Source: an uncultured Lachnospiraceae bacterium
Lineage (GTDB): Bacteria; Bacillota; Clostridia; Lachnospirales; Lachnospiraceae
Direction: 5' to 3'
DNA length: 17,121 bases
Assembly: GCA_910588285.1 (NCBI GenBank)
Contig: CAJUQB010000102.1
Coordinates: forward strand, 1-17,121
This document shows, one piece after another, positions 7,439 through 13,462 of this stretch. Under the pieces are notes generated by a model. That model ran no database searches. It worked only from the letters and a program-made list of their open reading frames with translations, and was not told where the DNA came from. A program made the position numbers and the translations under genes. The first letter of the stretch is position 1, and the number at the start of each line of letters is the position of its first letter.

Positions 7439-7550
7439 GCTTCATACGGCCTTTCTTAATCAGCCACAGTTCCATGGGTGTTGTCCACGGGGAAACTCCA
7501 AAAATAGCTGCCACATCGCTTCCTCCGACTGTATATGGAATATCTCCTTC
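7439..7550 (-). pseudogene. YqaJ/lambda-exonuclease-like fragment (phage recombination nuclease)
   Basis: In the frame bounded by a TAG at 7551-7553, the DNA encodes IPYTVGGSDVAAIFGVSPW, then TTPMELWLIKKGRMKP. The GGSDVAAIxGxSPWxTPxELW block is the N-terminal signature of YqaJ-like viral recombinases, which trim double-stranded ends for strand annealing. Only about 40 residues remain. The frame has no start and passes straight into the CoA-transferase remnant. A different frame of the same DNA is read by the overlapping small ORF at 7456-7587. Confidence 0.65.
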
Positions 7551-7587
7551 CTATCATAATCCCTGCAAAAAACCAAATAATATTCAT
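7456..7587 (-). CDS. Small membrane-peptide ORF, probably truncated (DUF3789-like start)
   Basis: ATG 7587 is preceded by GGAGG (7598-7602) at good spacing and opens MNIIWFFAGIMIG, a single hydrophobic segment like the tiny DUF3789 proteins of mobile elements. After about 13 residues the frame becomes basic and non-hydrophobic because it reads the YqaJ fragment out of frame, so the gene looks broken at that point. Upstream, an overlapping frame (about 7590-7666) encodes another hydrophobic stretch beginning PFILLCYAAFMVAFFIFSAG without a clear start. This probably marks a pair of small ORFs from a phage or integrative element. Confidence 0.35.
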   Translation of the reverse strand: MNIIWFFAGIMIGRRYSIYSRRKRCGSYFWSFPVDNTHGTVAD

Positions 7588-7680
7588 CTCTATCCCGCCT
7601 CCTTCCTGCTGAAAATATAAAAAATGCCACCATAAAGGCAGCATAGCATAACAAAATGAAAGGCAAAACATCCCGTTTCG

Positions 7681-7718
7681 GTTTATCTGTAAACGGTATC
7701 TACCGTTTACGTTTATCT
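7681..7718. promoter_or_regulatory. 22-bp palindrome flanked by 8-bp direct repeats
   Basis: GTAAACGGTA (7689-7698) and TACCGTTTAC (7701-7710) are perfect 10-bp arms around TC. GTTTATCT occurs immediately on both sides (7681-7688, 7711-7718). The size and symmetry fit a repressor operator or recombinase core site. It sits upstream of the small hydrophobic ORFs on the minus strand. The 176 bases from 7719 to 7894 are AT-rich and show no gene I recognise. Confidence 0.5.
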
Positions 7719-7894
7719 TGCCTTAACTCACTATCATATTTTTATAAAATACTCTTTTGAAACAGAGCAAAAAATGAAATTTATCTTCGTGTATAAATTA
7801 AATCTGTCATACCATTATAGGACTGTGTATGAAACAATCTTAATTTAATCTCATACTTTCCGCTTTCAAAAAGTCGAATACCAGAATCTGGAAT

Positions 7895-8377
7895 TTAACA
7901 ATCTAATGCCTGTAAGCAATTTTCAATTTCCAATGCAGAAGAAACGGCATTATCAATGATATTTGATGTCATTTTTTCTTTGGCGTTAAAATCTAATTGA
8001 GTTTCTATTGTAACTTCTAAGACAGAATACTTTGGCATTACTTCAACATTTCTATTCCATTTGCTATCTTTCAACAAATTCCAATATTGTTTCCGAATAG
8101 CTACTGTTCTACCACATAACCATAATTCGAACTGCATTTTTTCATGGTTTAGCACCAATGCAAATTTTAAGTTTTTATTTCTCACATTATCGTTTGTGAA
8201 ATAAAAATATGTGTAATCCAAATAACCAAAACCTATACTACTCGTGGAATAATTAGGGGGAATTTTTCTTTTTAACTCCGCAACATATTTTGTCAAAGTA
8301 ATATATGCAGTTTGTATGAAGCCATTACTTAATTGTTCTTTATATATTTCTAAACTTTTTTGAATGTCACCTTTCAT
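7895..8377 (-). CDS. DUF7000 family protein
   Basis: This soluble 160-residue protein has no signal or membrane segment. The pattern (SLEIYKEQLSNGFIQTAY, then LKRKIPPNYSTSSIGFGYLDYTYFYF, KFALVLNHEKMQFELWLCGRT, ending in a polar helix) is that of small DUF7000 proteins found singly in Firmicutes genomes. No catalytic motif is evident. ATG 8377 is preferred over the TTG at 8383 because GGAGG lies at 8386-8390, eight bases upstream. An extended -10 promoter overlapped by a palindrome is directly upstream. Base composition is markedly more AT-rich than the genes left of 6.5 kb, fitting acquisition. Function unknown. Confidence 0.7.
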   Translation of the reverse strand: MKGDIQKSLEIYKEQLSNGFIQTAYITLTKYVAELKRKIPPNYSTSSIGFGYLDYTYFYFTNDNVRNKNLKFALVLNHEKMQFELWLCGRTVAIRKQYWNLLKDSKWNRNVEVMPKYSVLEVTIETQLDFNAKEKMTSNIIDNAVSSALEIENCLQALDC

Positions 8378-8404
8378 TTCCAAAACCTCCCTGCAATTCC
8401 ATTT

Positions 8405-8425
8405 TTCCAGTATAACAAACTGGAA
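8405..8425 (-). promoter_or_regulatory. Extended -10 promoter overlapped by a palindromic operator (DUF7000 gene)
   Basis: On the minus strand TG-T-TATACT (TATACT at 8409-8414) forms an extended -10 box. It sits inside a palindrome with perfect 7-bp arms, TTCCAGT (8405-8411) and ACTGGAA (8419-8425), around seven bases. The -35 is poor. Such overlap indicates repression by an unidentified dimeric regulator. Confidence 0.5.
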
Positions 8426-8478
8426 TTCTGATAAGACACTTTTTATAGCATTTATTAACTGTTATATTTTATCTTCAA

Positions 8479-8589
8479 AAAGTCCGCAAACCCTTGAAAA
8501 TGCTAAATTTATAGCAAGTGAGTTTGCCCTTAGACTTTCCCTTGTGTTATATCCTTTTCCCTCATGTTACGAACTCTCATAAGGGCAAA
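8479..8589. repeat. Nested and interleaved inverted repeats in the DUF7000/DUF6061 intergenic region
   Basis: From outside in, AAAGTC/GACTTT, GCAAAC/GTTTGC, CTTG/CAAG and GCTA/TAGC pair in register across 8479-8538, giving a long interrupted hairpin. Its right side also contains TTTGCCCTTA (8523-8532), whose perfect 10-bp complement TAAGGGCAAA lies at 8580-8589, so a competing fold is possible. The rest of the 334-base gap (8378-8711) shows no gene. It may be a recombination end, a terminator pair or a structured RNA. Confidence 0.45.
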
Positions 8590-8711
8590 AATATGGGAAA
8601 GAAAAACCTGTAACAAATTATAACATAAAATGAACAGGACAGGAAGAACTGATTGGAATGCTTTCTTAATTTTTCCGAAAATTCATTTAGTAAAAGAAGG
8701 ACTGATAAAAC

Positions 8712-8951
8712 ATGAAATTCATATATGCAGAATATAATATGTACCACAACAGCATTGATGTTACCACTTTTGACGGATATATCCTACGGATTGACTGTAA
8801 TGTAGCAGAAGATGGATTACGAACTACTCCCGTCTCTCGATGTGACTTAAATTCTTTGGCAATAGACGAACCGCTTGAGTATGCACGATTAGCACTTGAT
8901 GGCAGCTTGCAAATGTGGGTGGATGCAGAAGATTCTTTAGAACTGTGGTAA
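8712..8951 (+). CDS. DUF6061 family small protein
   Basis: This acidic 79-residue protein starts MKFIYAEYNMYHNSIDV and continues with YILRIDCNVAEDG and LEYARLALDG. These match my recollection of DUF6061 proteins, which are common in Lachnospiraceae mobile regions and have no known function. AAGAAGGA lies about ten bases before ATG 8712. It shares a bidirectional terminator with the convergent metallo-hydrolase gene. No partner gene on its strand is visible. The family name is tentative; the gene itself is well supported by ribosome site, length and terminator. Confidence 0.6.
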   Translation: MKFIYAEYNMYHNSIDVTTFDGYILRIDCNVAEDGLRTTPVSRCDLNSLAIDEPLEYARLALDGSLQMWVDAEDSLELW

Positions 8952-8953
8952 GA

Positions 8954-8985
8954 AGATTAAGGGCTGGAAAACCAGCCCTTAATCT
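8954..8985. terminator. Bidirectional terminator between DUF6061 and metallo-hydrolase genes
   Basis: A perfect 14-bp stem (8954-8967 with 8972-8985) closes over an AAAA/TTTT tetraloop. It starts three bases after the DUF6061 stop and ends three bases before the stop of the metallo-hydrolase on the other strand. T-tracts are poor on both sides, but the stem is strong and perfectly placed. Confidence 0.8.
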
Positions 8986-8988
8986 CGA

Positions 8989-9834
8989 TTATAGCCTTAT
9001 TCTCAATCCATCATATGCAAAATTTATTAAGTTCAACTCACTCTCCAATTCCTTATAATCGTCATATGATTTCCCCCAGTCTTCTTCTAAATGTGTAATA
9101 ACAACTCTTTTGATACCATACTGTTTTCGTATTGTATCAATTTCATTTAAAGTAAACAGTTCTTTACGCAGTGGATTATCTTCATTTAATACAAAGCCAT
9201 CCTTTAAGATATCCCCGACAATGGTATTGCCAATAATCAAAACATCTGCATCTTGAAATTTCGCTGACTCTGGGAATGGCTTTACATCACATGGGGCATA
9301 AATTATCTTTTTACTGTTAGAAGAAATAATAAATATTGCCACATGCTCTTGTTCATCTACAGGAACAATCTCAATCAAAATATTGTCATTTTTGAAAGCA
9401 CGAATTTCTTTTGTATATATAAGACCACATGCCTCATAGTATTCAATGGCTGAGCCATACTTTGTACCTTGCTTTTTAATATCCGCAAGAATGGCAGGTA
9501 AAGAAGCAACTTCTATCGGATTATCCGTTTTCTTCCCAAGAGAATTGGCAAGCCAGTCCATTTTCAATTGTTCAACTATGCGCATTCCCATTGTGTGGTC
9601 AGGGTCGCAATGGCTGTATAAAATATGTTCAACTTTCTGTATGCCGGAATTATTCAATGAAGCATTGATATCTTCTGGCGTATCAATCAATAGATTCACA
9701 TCTTCAATAAACAGACTACAGCCCGTTCTTGCATAAGGAAATCCTTTCTGTCGTGCTTCAGTACATACACGACAGTTACAACATGCTCTTGGCGTACTGA
9801 CACAGCCTCCTGAACCAAGTATGATTACATTCAT
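8989..9834 (-). CDS. MBL-fold metallo-hydrolase, PhnP/PqqB-like
   Basis: This 281-residue cytosolic enzyme is the last gene of the GNAT operon. The N-terminus MNVIILGSGGCVSTPRACCNCRVC contains the fold's first glycine turn and a CxxC pair like the extra zinc site of PhnP. The metal motif is SHCDPDHTMG (about residues 75-84), where the canonical second histidine of HxHxDH is aspartate. Later ligands are likely in YAPCD and in THLEEDWG near the C-terminus. ATG 9834 overlaps the stop of the preceding GNAT (ATGA), with GGAGG ten bases upstream. PhnP relatives hydrolyse cyclic phosphodiesters; the substrate here is unknown. Coupling to acetyltransferases suggests small-molecule modification or detoxification. 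Confidence 0.8.
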   Translation of the reverse strand: MNVIILGSGGCVSTPRACCNCRVCTEARQKGFPYARTGCSLFIEDVNLLIDTPEDINASLNNSGIQKVEHILYSHCDPDHTMGMRIVEQLKMDWLANSLGKKTDNPIEVASLPAILADIKKQGTKYGSAIEYYEACGLIYTKEIRAFKNDNILIEIVPVDEQEHVAIFIISSNSKKIIYAPCDVKPFPESAKFQDADVLIIGNTIVGDILKDGFVLNEDNPLRKELFTLNEIDTIRKQYGIKRVVITHLEEDWGKSYDDYKELESELNLINFAYDGLRIRL

Positions 9835-10331
9835 GCTTTCTCTGCCTCCTTTGTTTCCACATAACATTCCATGTATCTTCTATAAGTCTTCAAGCCTGCA
9901 CTTTCATAAAACGCTAATGCACAGTCATTAAATTCCCACATATCAAGTTCTATTCTTTCAAAGCCACGTTTTTTTGCATCATCTTTGGCAAAATCAATCA
10001 TGGCAGTGGCAATGCCTTTCCGCCTATGATTTTCATCTACCCCAAACTCCTCTATATGAAAAAATTTCCGTTCCTTATTAAAAGGAGATTCCGGTCTCAC
10101 TATATACTGAACCACAGCAAAACCAACTATTTCATCCATGGTGGCGGCAATAATAACCCCACTGTTTTCCTCGTCGAATCTGGTATATATAAATGGTTCT
10201 ATGAACTGCCACCCATCCTCACGAAATATATCCGGACGTCCCTTAACATGAACCTCATTGACCTGTTTGCGGATTTTATTTACAGATTCAAGTTCTTCTC
10301 TTTTTGCGTACCTTATAATTAGATTTTCCAT
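9831..10331 (-). CDS. GNAT family N-acetyltransferase (third gene of the attenuated operon)
   Basis: This 166-residue acetyltransferase has the acetyl-CoA pyrophosphate loop HRRKGIATAMIDFA (about residues 102-115) after the beta-4 strand FHIEEFGVD. The beta-5/alpha-4 region ELDMWEFNDCALAFYESAGLK is the usual GNAT C-terminal motif. GNATs move acetyl from acetyl-CoA to amines, including antibiotics, polyamines and protein N-termini; the acceptor cannot be read here. GGAGG lies six bases before ATG 10331. The gene starts 14 bases after the preceding GNAT and overlaps the metallo-hydrolase start by ATGA, so it belongs to the operon. Confidence 0.85.
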   Translation of the reverse strand: MENLIIRYAKREELESVNKIRKQVNEVHVKGRPDIFREDGWQFIEPFIYTRFDEENSGVIIAATMDEIVGFAVVQYIVRPESPFNKERKFFHIEEFGVDENHRRKGIATAMIDFAKDDAKKRGFERIELDMWEFNDCALAFYESAGLKTYRRYMECYVETKEAEKA

Positions 10332-10345
10332 ATACTGCCTCCATA

Positions 10346-10789
10346 TTAAATAAGATCAATCCTTGTAAGTTGATGTATATTTTTATTTCTATAAACCAAG
10401 TCATCCCTTACCGTAAATCCAATCTTTTCCCAAAAAGCATTGCCCGATACGTTTTTATCAAATGCTACCAATGCCACTTTATGTATGCCCTCTGCCTCCA
10501 AAGCCTTCATCGCTGAATCGACCAGTTTTTTTCCGATTCCCTGTCCTCTGTATTCTTTCTTGACAGTAGTGTGATGAATAAAGCCCCTGCGTCCGTCATG
10601 TCCACTCATAATAACACCTATGATTTTTCCGTTATCCTCAGCGACAAAGCAGGTATTAGGATTTCGCAATAAATATTTGGTAATTCCATCCCTTGAATCA
10701 TCAGTTGTATTCAATCCCATTCCTTCCGTATGTATCCATAAATCATATATATTTTCAAAATCCTCGATATTCATTGTCCTAATTGTCAT
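10346..10789 (-). CDS. GNAT family N-acetyltransferase (second gene of the attenuated operon)
   Basis: This 147-residue GNAT has the complete core: CFVAEDNGKIIGVIMSGHDG (beta 2-3), HHTTVKKEYRGQGIGKKLVD with the Q/RxxGxG loop (about residues 73-92), and AFDKNVSGNAFWEKIGF (alpha-4). ATG 10789 is chosen over ATG 10798 because the GGAGG at 10799-10803 is about ten bases away and would touch the earlier ATG. It begins 14 bases after the first GNAT ends. The layout is close to RimI-like or small-molecule acetyltransferases; the acceptor is unknown. Confidence 0.85.
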   Translation of the reverse strand: MTIRTMNIEDFENIYDLWIHTEGMGLNTTDDSRDGITKYLLRNPNTCFVAEDNGKIIGVIMSGHDGRRGFIHHTTVKKEYRGQGIGKKLVDSAMKALEAEGIHKVALVAFDKNVSGNAFWEKIGFTVRDDLVYRNKNIHQLTRIDLI

Positions 10790-10803
10790 TATTATCATTC
10801 CTC

Positions 10804-11304
10804 CTAATTAATCTTTTTGAATTTCTCCAATCGGTAATGCTGCTCATCATCTAACTCTTTTATTCCGTTTTTATATTCATAACCTTTTTTTCGGTAGAAT
10901 TCCACCGCAGTAATAGATGCGGGAATTTCTATTCTTTCTGCCCTTAAAAATAACTCATCGGATTCAAGCGTATCAATGATATAGCTGCCGATTCCCTGCC
11001 CATGAAATTCCGGCAGTACAAAAATAGTCAGCAATATACTTTCCGTAGGGTTCCCCCAAAAACTTGATATGGAACCCACCCCTACAATTTTATCTTCATT
11101 CCAAAATACATATACATGCGCATATTCCGCCACACCCTTAAACCAGTTCACATCATGCGTGGCACAGAGTGCCGCTATAGCTTCTTCCCCGTAATCTTTC
11201 ACATTGACTTCCTTAAAATTTCTACAAATCAACCTGACAATTTCTTCCGTATCTTCTTCGCAATAAGGCTTTGCAATAACCTCTGTTCCATTTGATAATT
11301 TCAT
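10804..11304 (-). CDS. GNAT family N-acetyltransferase (first gene of the attenuated operon)
   Basis: This 166-residue protein starts at ATG 11304 (GGAG seven bases upstream). An in-frame upstream reading to 11370 is antisense to nothing but runs through the terminator hairpin, so it is rejected. Beta strands YVFWNEDKIVGVGSIS and ILLTIFVLPEFHGQGIGSYII carry the acetyl-CoA loop (HGQGIG, about residues 108-113). ASITAVEFYRKKGYEY is the C-terminal motif. Being first after a leader-peptide attenuator, it is the gene most directly controlled. In known attenuated operons this position is held by the resistance enzyme, so an antibiotic acceptor is a reasonable but untested inference. Confidence 0.85.
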   Translation of the reverse strand: MKLSNGTEVIAKPYCEEDTEEIVRLICRNFKEVNVKDYGEEAIAALCATHDVNWFKGVAEYAHVYVFWNEDKIVGVGSISSFWGNPTESILLTIFVLPEFHGQGIGSYIIDTLESDELFLRAERIEIPASITAVEFYRKKGYEYKNGIKELDDEQHYRLEKFKKIN

Positions 11305-11322
11305 AAAATCTCCTTTCCGAAC

Positions 11323-11356
11323 AAAAAAAGCACCAAACATACAATATGTCCAGTGC
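11323..11356 (-). terminator. Intrinsic terminator in the leader of the GNAT operon (attenuator)
   Basis: On the minus strand GCACTGGACATA (11345-11356) pairs with TATGTTTGGTGC (11330-11341): 12 bp including three G-U pairs, with a 3-base loop and then seven Ts (11329-11323). It ends about 20 bases before the first GNAT start and eight bases before its ribosome binding site. It therefore terminates the leader transcript, not a gene. Confidence 0.85.
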
Positions 11357-11455
11357 ATTACTAAAACCATCGGCTATTACAAATATTATAATTACAACTT
11401 ACACCTACCGATTTATATGCACAGACATATCAGACCTACCTGCGTAACTGTGCAT
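11345..11455 (-). promoter_or_regulatory. Alternative pairing segments (anti-antiterminator and antiterminator)
   Basis: Segment 1 ATGCACAG (11448-11455) pairs perfectly with the 3' part of segment 2 (11417-11429, TATGTCTGTGCAT). Segment 2 can instead pair with segment 3 (11345-11358): ATGCAC with GTGCAT and GACATA with TATGTC, 12 bp with one small internal loop. Segment 3 is also the 5' arm of the terminator. So 1:2 permits termination and 2:3 prevents it, the standard logic of attenuation. Pairings were read by eye, without energy calculation. Confidence 0.65.
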
Positions 11456-11476
11456 CCAATCGAAACACAATTACTT

Positions 11477-11533
11477 TTAAGTACGTCTGTAATACATGTA
11501 CATATAGTGCATTGTAAAATGTAAGCTCTGCAT
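11477..11533 (-). CDS. Leader peptide of the GNAT operon
   Basis: A short ORF encodes MQSLHFTMHYMYMYYRRT and stops at 11477-11479. AGGAG (11543-11547) is nine bases before this ATG; an in-frame ATG at 11539 (two more residues) is too close to it. The peptide is rich in Met, Tyr and His and ends with two arginines, unlike a random ORF. It lies 170 bases before the first GNAT, between the promoter and the terminator. Known leader peptides of inducible resistance genes have this position and size; a ribosome stalled or slowed on it would change folding downstream. No known leader sequence is recognised. Confidence 0.65.
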   Translation of the reverse strand: MQSLHFTMHYMYMYYRRT

Positions 11534-11560
11534 TTCCATGTTCTCCTAAACTTTTTTAAT

Positions 11561-11589
11561 AACCTACCATAATTCAATTTATATGTCAA
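11561..11589 (-). promoter_or_regulatory. Promoter of the GNAT operon leader
   Basis: On the minus strand TTGACA (11584-11589) is followed by 17 bases and TAGGTT (11561-11566). The -35 is perfect and the -10 is moderate. It lies between the terminator of the mob gene and the leader peptide, giving a leader of about 250 bases. Confidence 0.6.
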
Positions 11590-11605
11590 GAATTATTTTT
11601 CAAGA

Positions 11606-11654
11606 ATAAAAAGGTAAAAGGACAGAGAGGACACTATCTTGCCCCTCTGTCCTT
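11606..11654 (-). terminator. Terminator of the mob gene
   Basis: AAGGACAGAG (minus strand 11654-11645) and CTCTGTCCTT (11627-11618) form a 10-bp stem followed by TTTTACCTTTTT. The stem overlaps the last codons of the relaxase remnant and separates it from the GNAT operon promoter. Confidence 0.75.
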
Positions 11655-13165
11655 GTTTTTTGAAGTCTGTTCCGCTTGTCTGTCGGCATTTGCCCTTTGA
11701 TAATCCTGTAAACGCCTGTGTACGCTTTCTTTTGTTTGTCTTGGTGCATTTTCCCCGTAAAGTTCTTCCCATCTGTCGGCTTTATCCCGATATTCGGCAT
11801 AAGCTATTTTAGCGGTAGCATAGACTTTATAGAAATCATGCACTGTGTGAAATCCATATCTCTTTGCAATCCCCGACAAACCGACTTTCAAGAGGTCTAT
11901 TTCTTCATTTTTACGGTCTATTTTGCTCTGTATTTCCCCTTTCTTGGTAAGTCTTGCAAGTCCTTTCAGGCTGTCACGTTCCAGCTCTAAAGCATTGCGT
12001 TCCTTCTCTGCATCAAAGATAATGCCGTTTTGTCTGTTCAGTTCTTTGTAAATTTTTGACAGCTTGGGATATGCCGCTGCTTCGGCTGACATGACAGGCT
12101 TTGGGGGTATTCGTGGTATTTTCTGCTCCGTTGTCTGCGTTTTGGGCTGCAACTCTCGTTGTTGTACCGATAAATCTACAGTAGGTACTTTAAACTTATG
12201 CTCCTGCTGTAGCACACTATCCGTTTGCGGTATTATTGGTGTCGTTCTTCCTCCGCTTGGTTCTGAAATCGTCTGTACCACTTCTTTCTCAAAAAACTTT
12301 GCCGACAATTCTCTTGCCTTTTGCAGAACTTTTGAAATCAGCATTGCCAATACTGCGACCGCACTCATAAGGATAGTTCCAAACCGTTCCGGCTGACTAC
12401 CAAATAAATCAATAGATTCTTTGATGCGGTCAGAGATGTACTCTTTTTTTATCTGTTGTATCTCTGTTTCTGGCACACCGCTTACAATCGCCCTATCAAC
12501 TTCACGATTCCAACGCATACGGTATTCGTTATCCATCTGTATCTGTTCTGCTTTCGGATTATTTTTCCCTATCTTCTTAGTGGCAAGATATAGACCGTTT
12601 TCGTCAAAAACATGCAGTTTCTCTTTGTCGTCTTTTATCATAGTATTGATAAGGTCGGTATAAAAATGTTTTACTTCGTCCACAAATTCGTCCTGCTTGA
12701 ACAGCTTATTTTTTGCGCTATAAAGGTTACGCTCATATATCTCACCTTTCTTCACAATGTTACAGCCTTTGCGGACATTTCCGTTTTCGTCAAGTATTTC
12801 TTTTTTGGTGCGGACGTGTTTTCCCTGCTCATCATAGAACATATTCCTTGTTGCGGTCTTTTCTATAGGTTCAGACAGTCTCTCCCTCTCTGAAAAAATA
12901 AGTGGATATGGTAGTTTGTTTTTCGTTTGTTATGATGCAGAGCCGATACGCACTCCACACCGTACTTTTCTTTGAAACGGTCTGTGAACAACTGTAGCAG
13001 TTTGTCCGGCTCATAGAGATTTGGAAAAGATTCCGGCAGGGCAATGATAAATTCCCTCGCCTCGATACATTCCCCCTCTGTGCCGCTTTTTTGAAATTCC
13101 TGCTGATTGAATCTTGCAAGCTCCGTCCAATAATGGCGGTCTATATGAGAACGGGGAACGGACAC
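11634..13165 (-). pseudogene. MobA/MobL-type relaxase, 5'-truncated and frameshifted
   Basis: Two frames together encode one protein. Frame 1 (13165-12863) carries EAREFIIALPESF and NYHIHLFF, the latter holding the HxH metal motif of MobA/MobL relaxases, which nick oriT to start transfer. Frame 2 (about 12895-11634) continues SERERLSEPIEKTATRNMFY and about 400 residues. These include a possible membrane helix (FGTILMSAVAVLAMLISKVL) and a charged coiled-coil tail. The shift falls in a run of six Ts (complement of 12893-12898), where seven would restore the frame. The N-terminus, including the first relaxase motifs, is missing at the junction near 13150. Loss of function is likely unless the shift is a sequencing error. 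Confidence 0.75.
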
Positions 13166-13458
13166 AGGAAACCGGGAAGCGCATTACCGGGGACGCTGAC
13201 CCCAACTTAGGGAAATTCGTCAACTTTGAGGAACAGCCCAAAAACCCCGCCGCCCTGCATGGCGTTCTACTGGAAGAAAAATATAACCAACATCGCTTAA
13301 ATTGTGGTAACATTAAGGAGCATATCGAAACACTGTCCGGCAAGGGGAAAGGGAAAAAGCCGTCCCTGCGGGCGCAGCTTGCACAGGACAAAAAAACCGT
13401 AAACACCGCCCCGAAAAAGCAGGCGGCAAAGAGCAAGAACAAGGGATTGGAGGTATAG
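13147..13458 (+). pseudogene. C-terminal fragment of a conjugative-element protein (DUF4316-like tail)
   Basis: About 103 residues remain open after the junction: ENGERTQETGKRITGDADPN, NFEEQPKNPAALHGVLLEEK and a lysine-rich end KKPSLRAQLAQDKK...KGLEV. That closing pattern (PSxRAQL plus a basic tail) is what I recall at the C-terminus of DUF4316/YodL-type proteins of Clostridia conjugative transposons. Here too it directly precedes the TTRAP gene. There is no native start; the open frame before 13147 is antisense to the mob remnant. The family name is tentative, the truncation is clear. Confidence 0.5.
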
Positions 13459-13462
13459 GCGT

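Noticed and set aside
8364..8582. 72-residue plus-strand frame opposite the start of the DUF7000 gene
   Set aside because: It runs through that gene's ribosome site, promoter palindrome and the inverted repeats; no start signal.
11305..11370. 22-residue N-terminal extension of the first GNAT
   Set aside because: It would be encoded by the terminator hairpin and T-tract; ATG 11304 has a good GGAG site and matches GNAT length.
11718..12893. Plus-strand frames opposite the mob remnant
   Set aside because: Cys/Ser/Phe-rich antisense translations of a charged coiled-coil protein, without start signals.
12893..12905. Programmed -1 frameshift as the main explanation of the mob frame change
   Set aside because: The zero-frame codons give A-TTT-TTT, which is not an ideal slippery heptamer, and no strong downstream structure was evident; a simple one-base loss is likelier.
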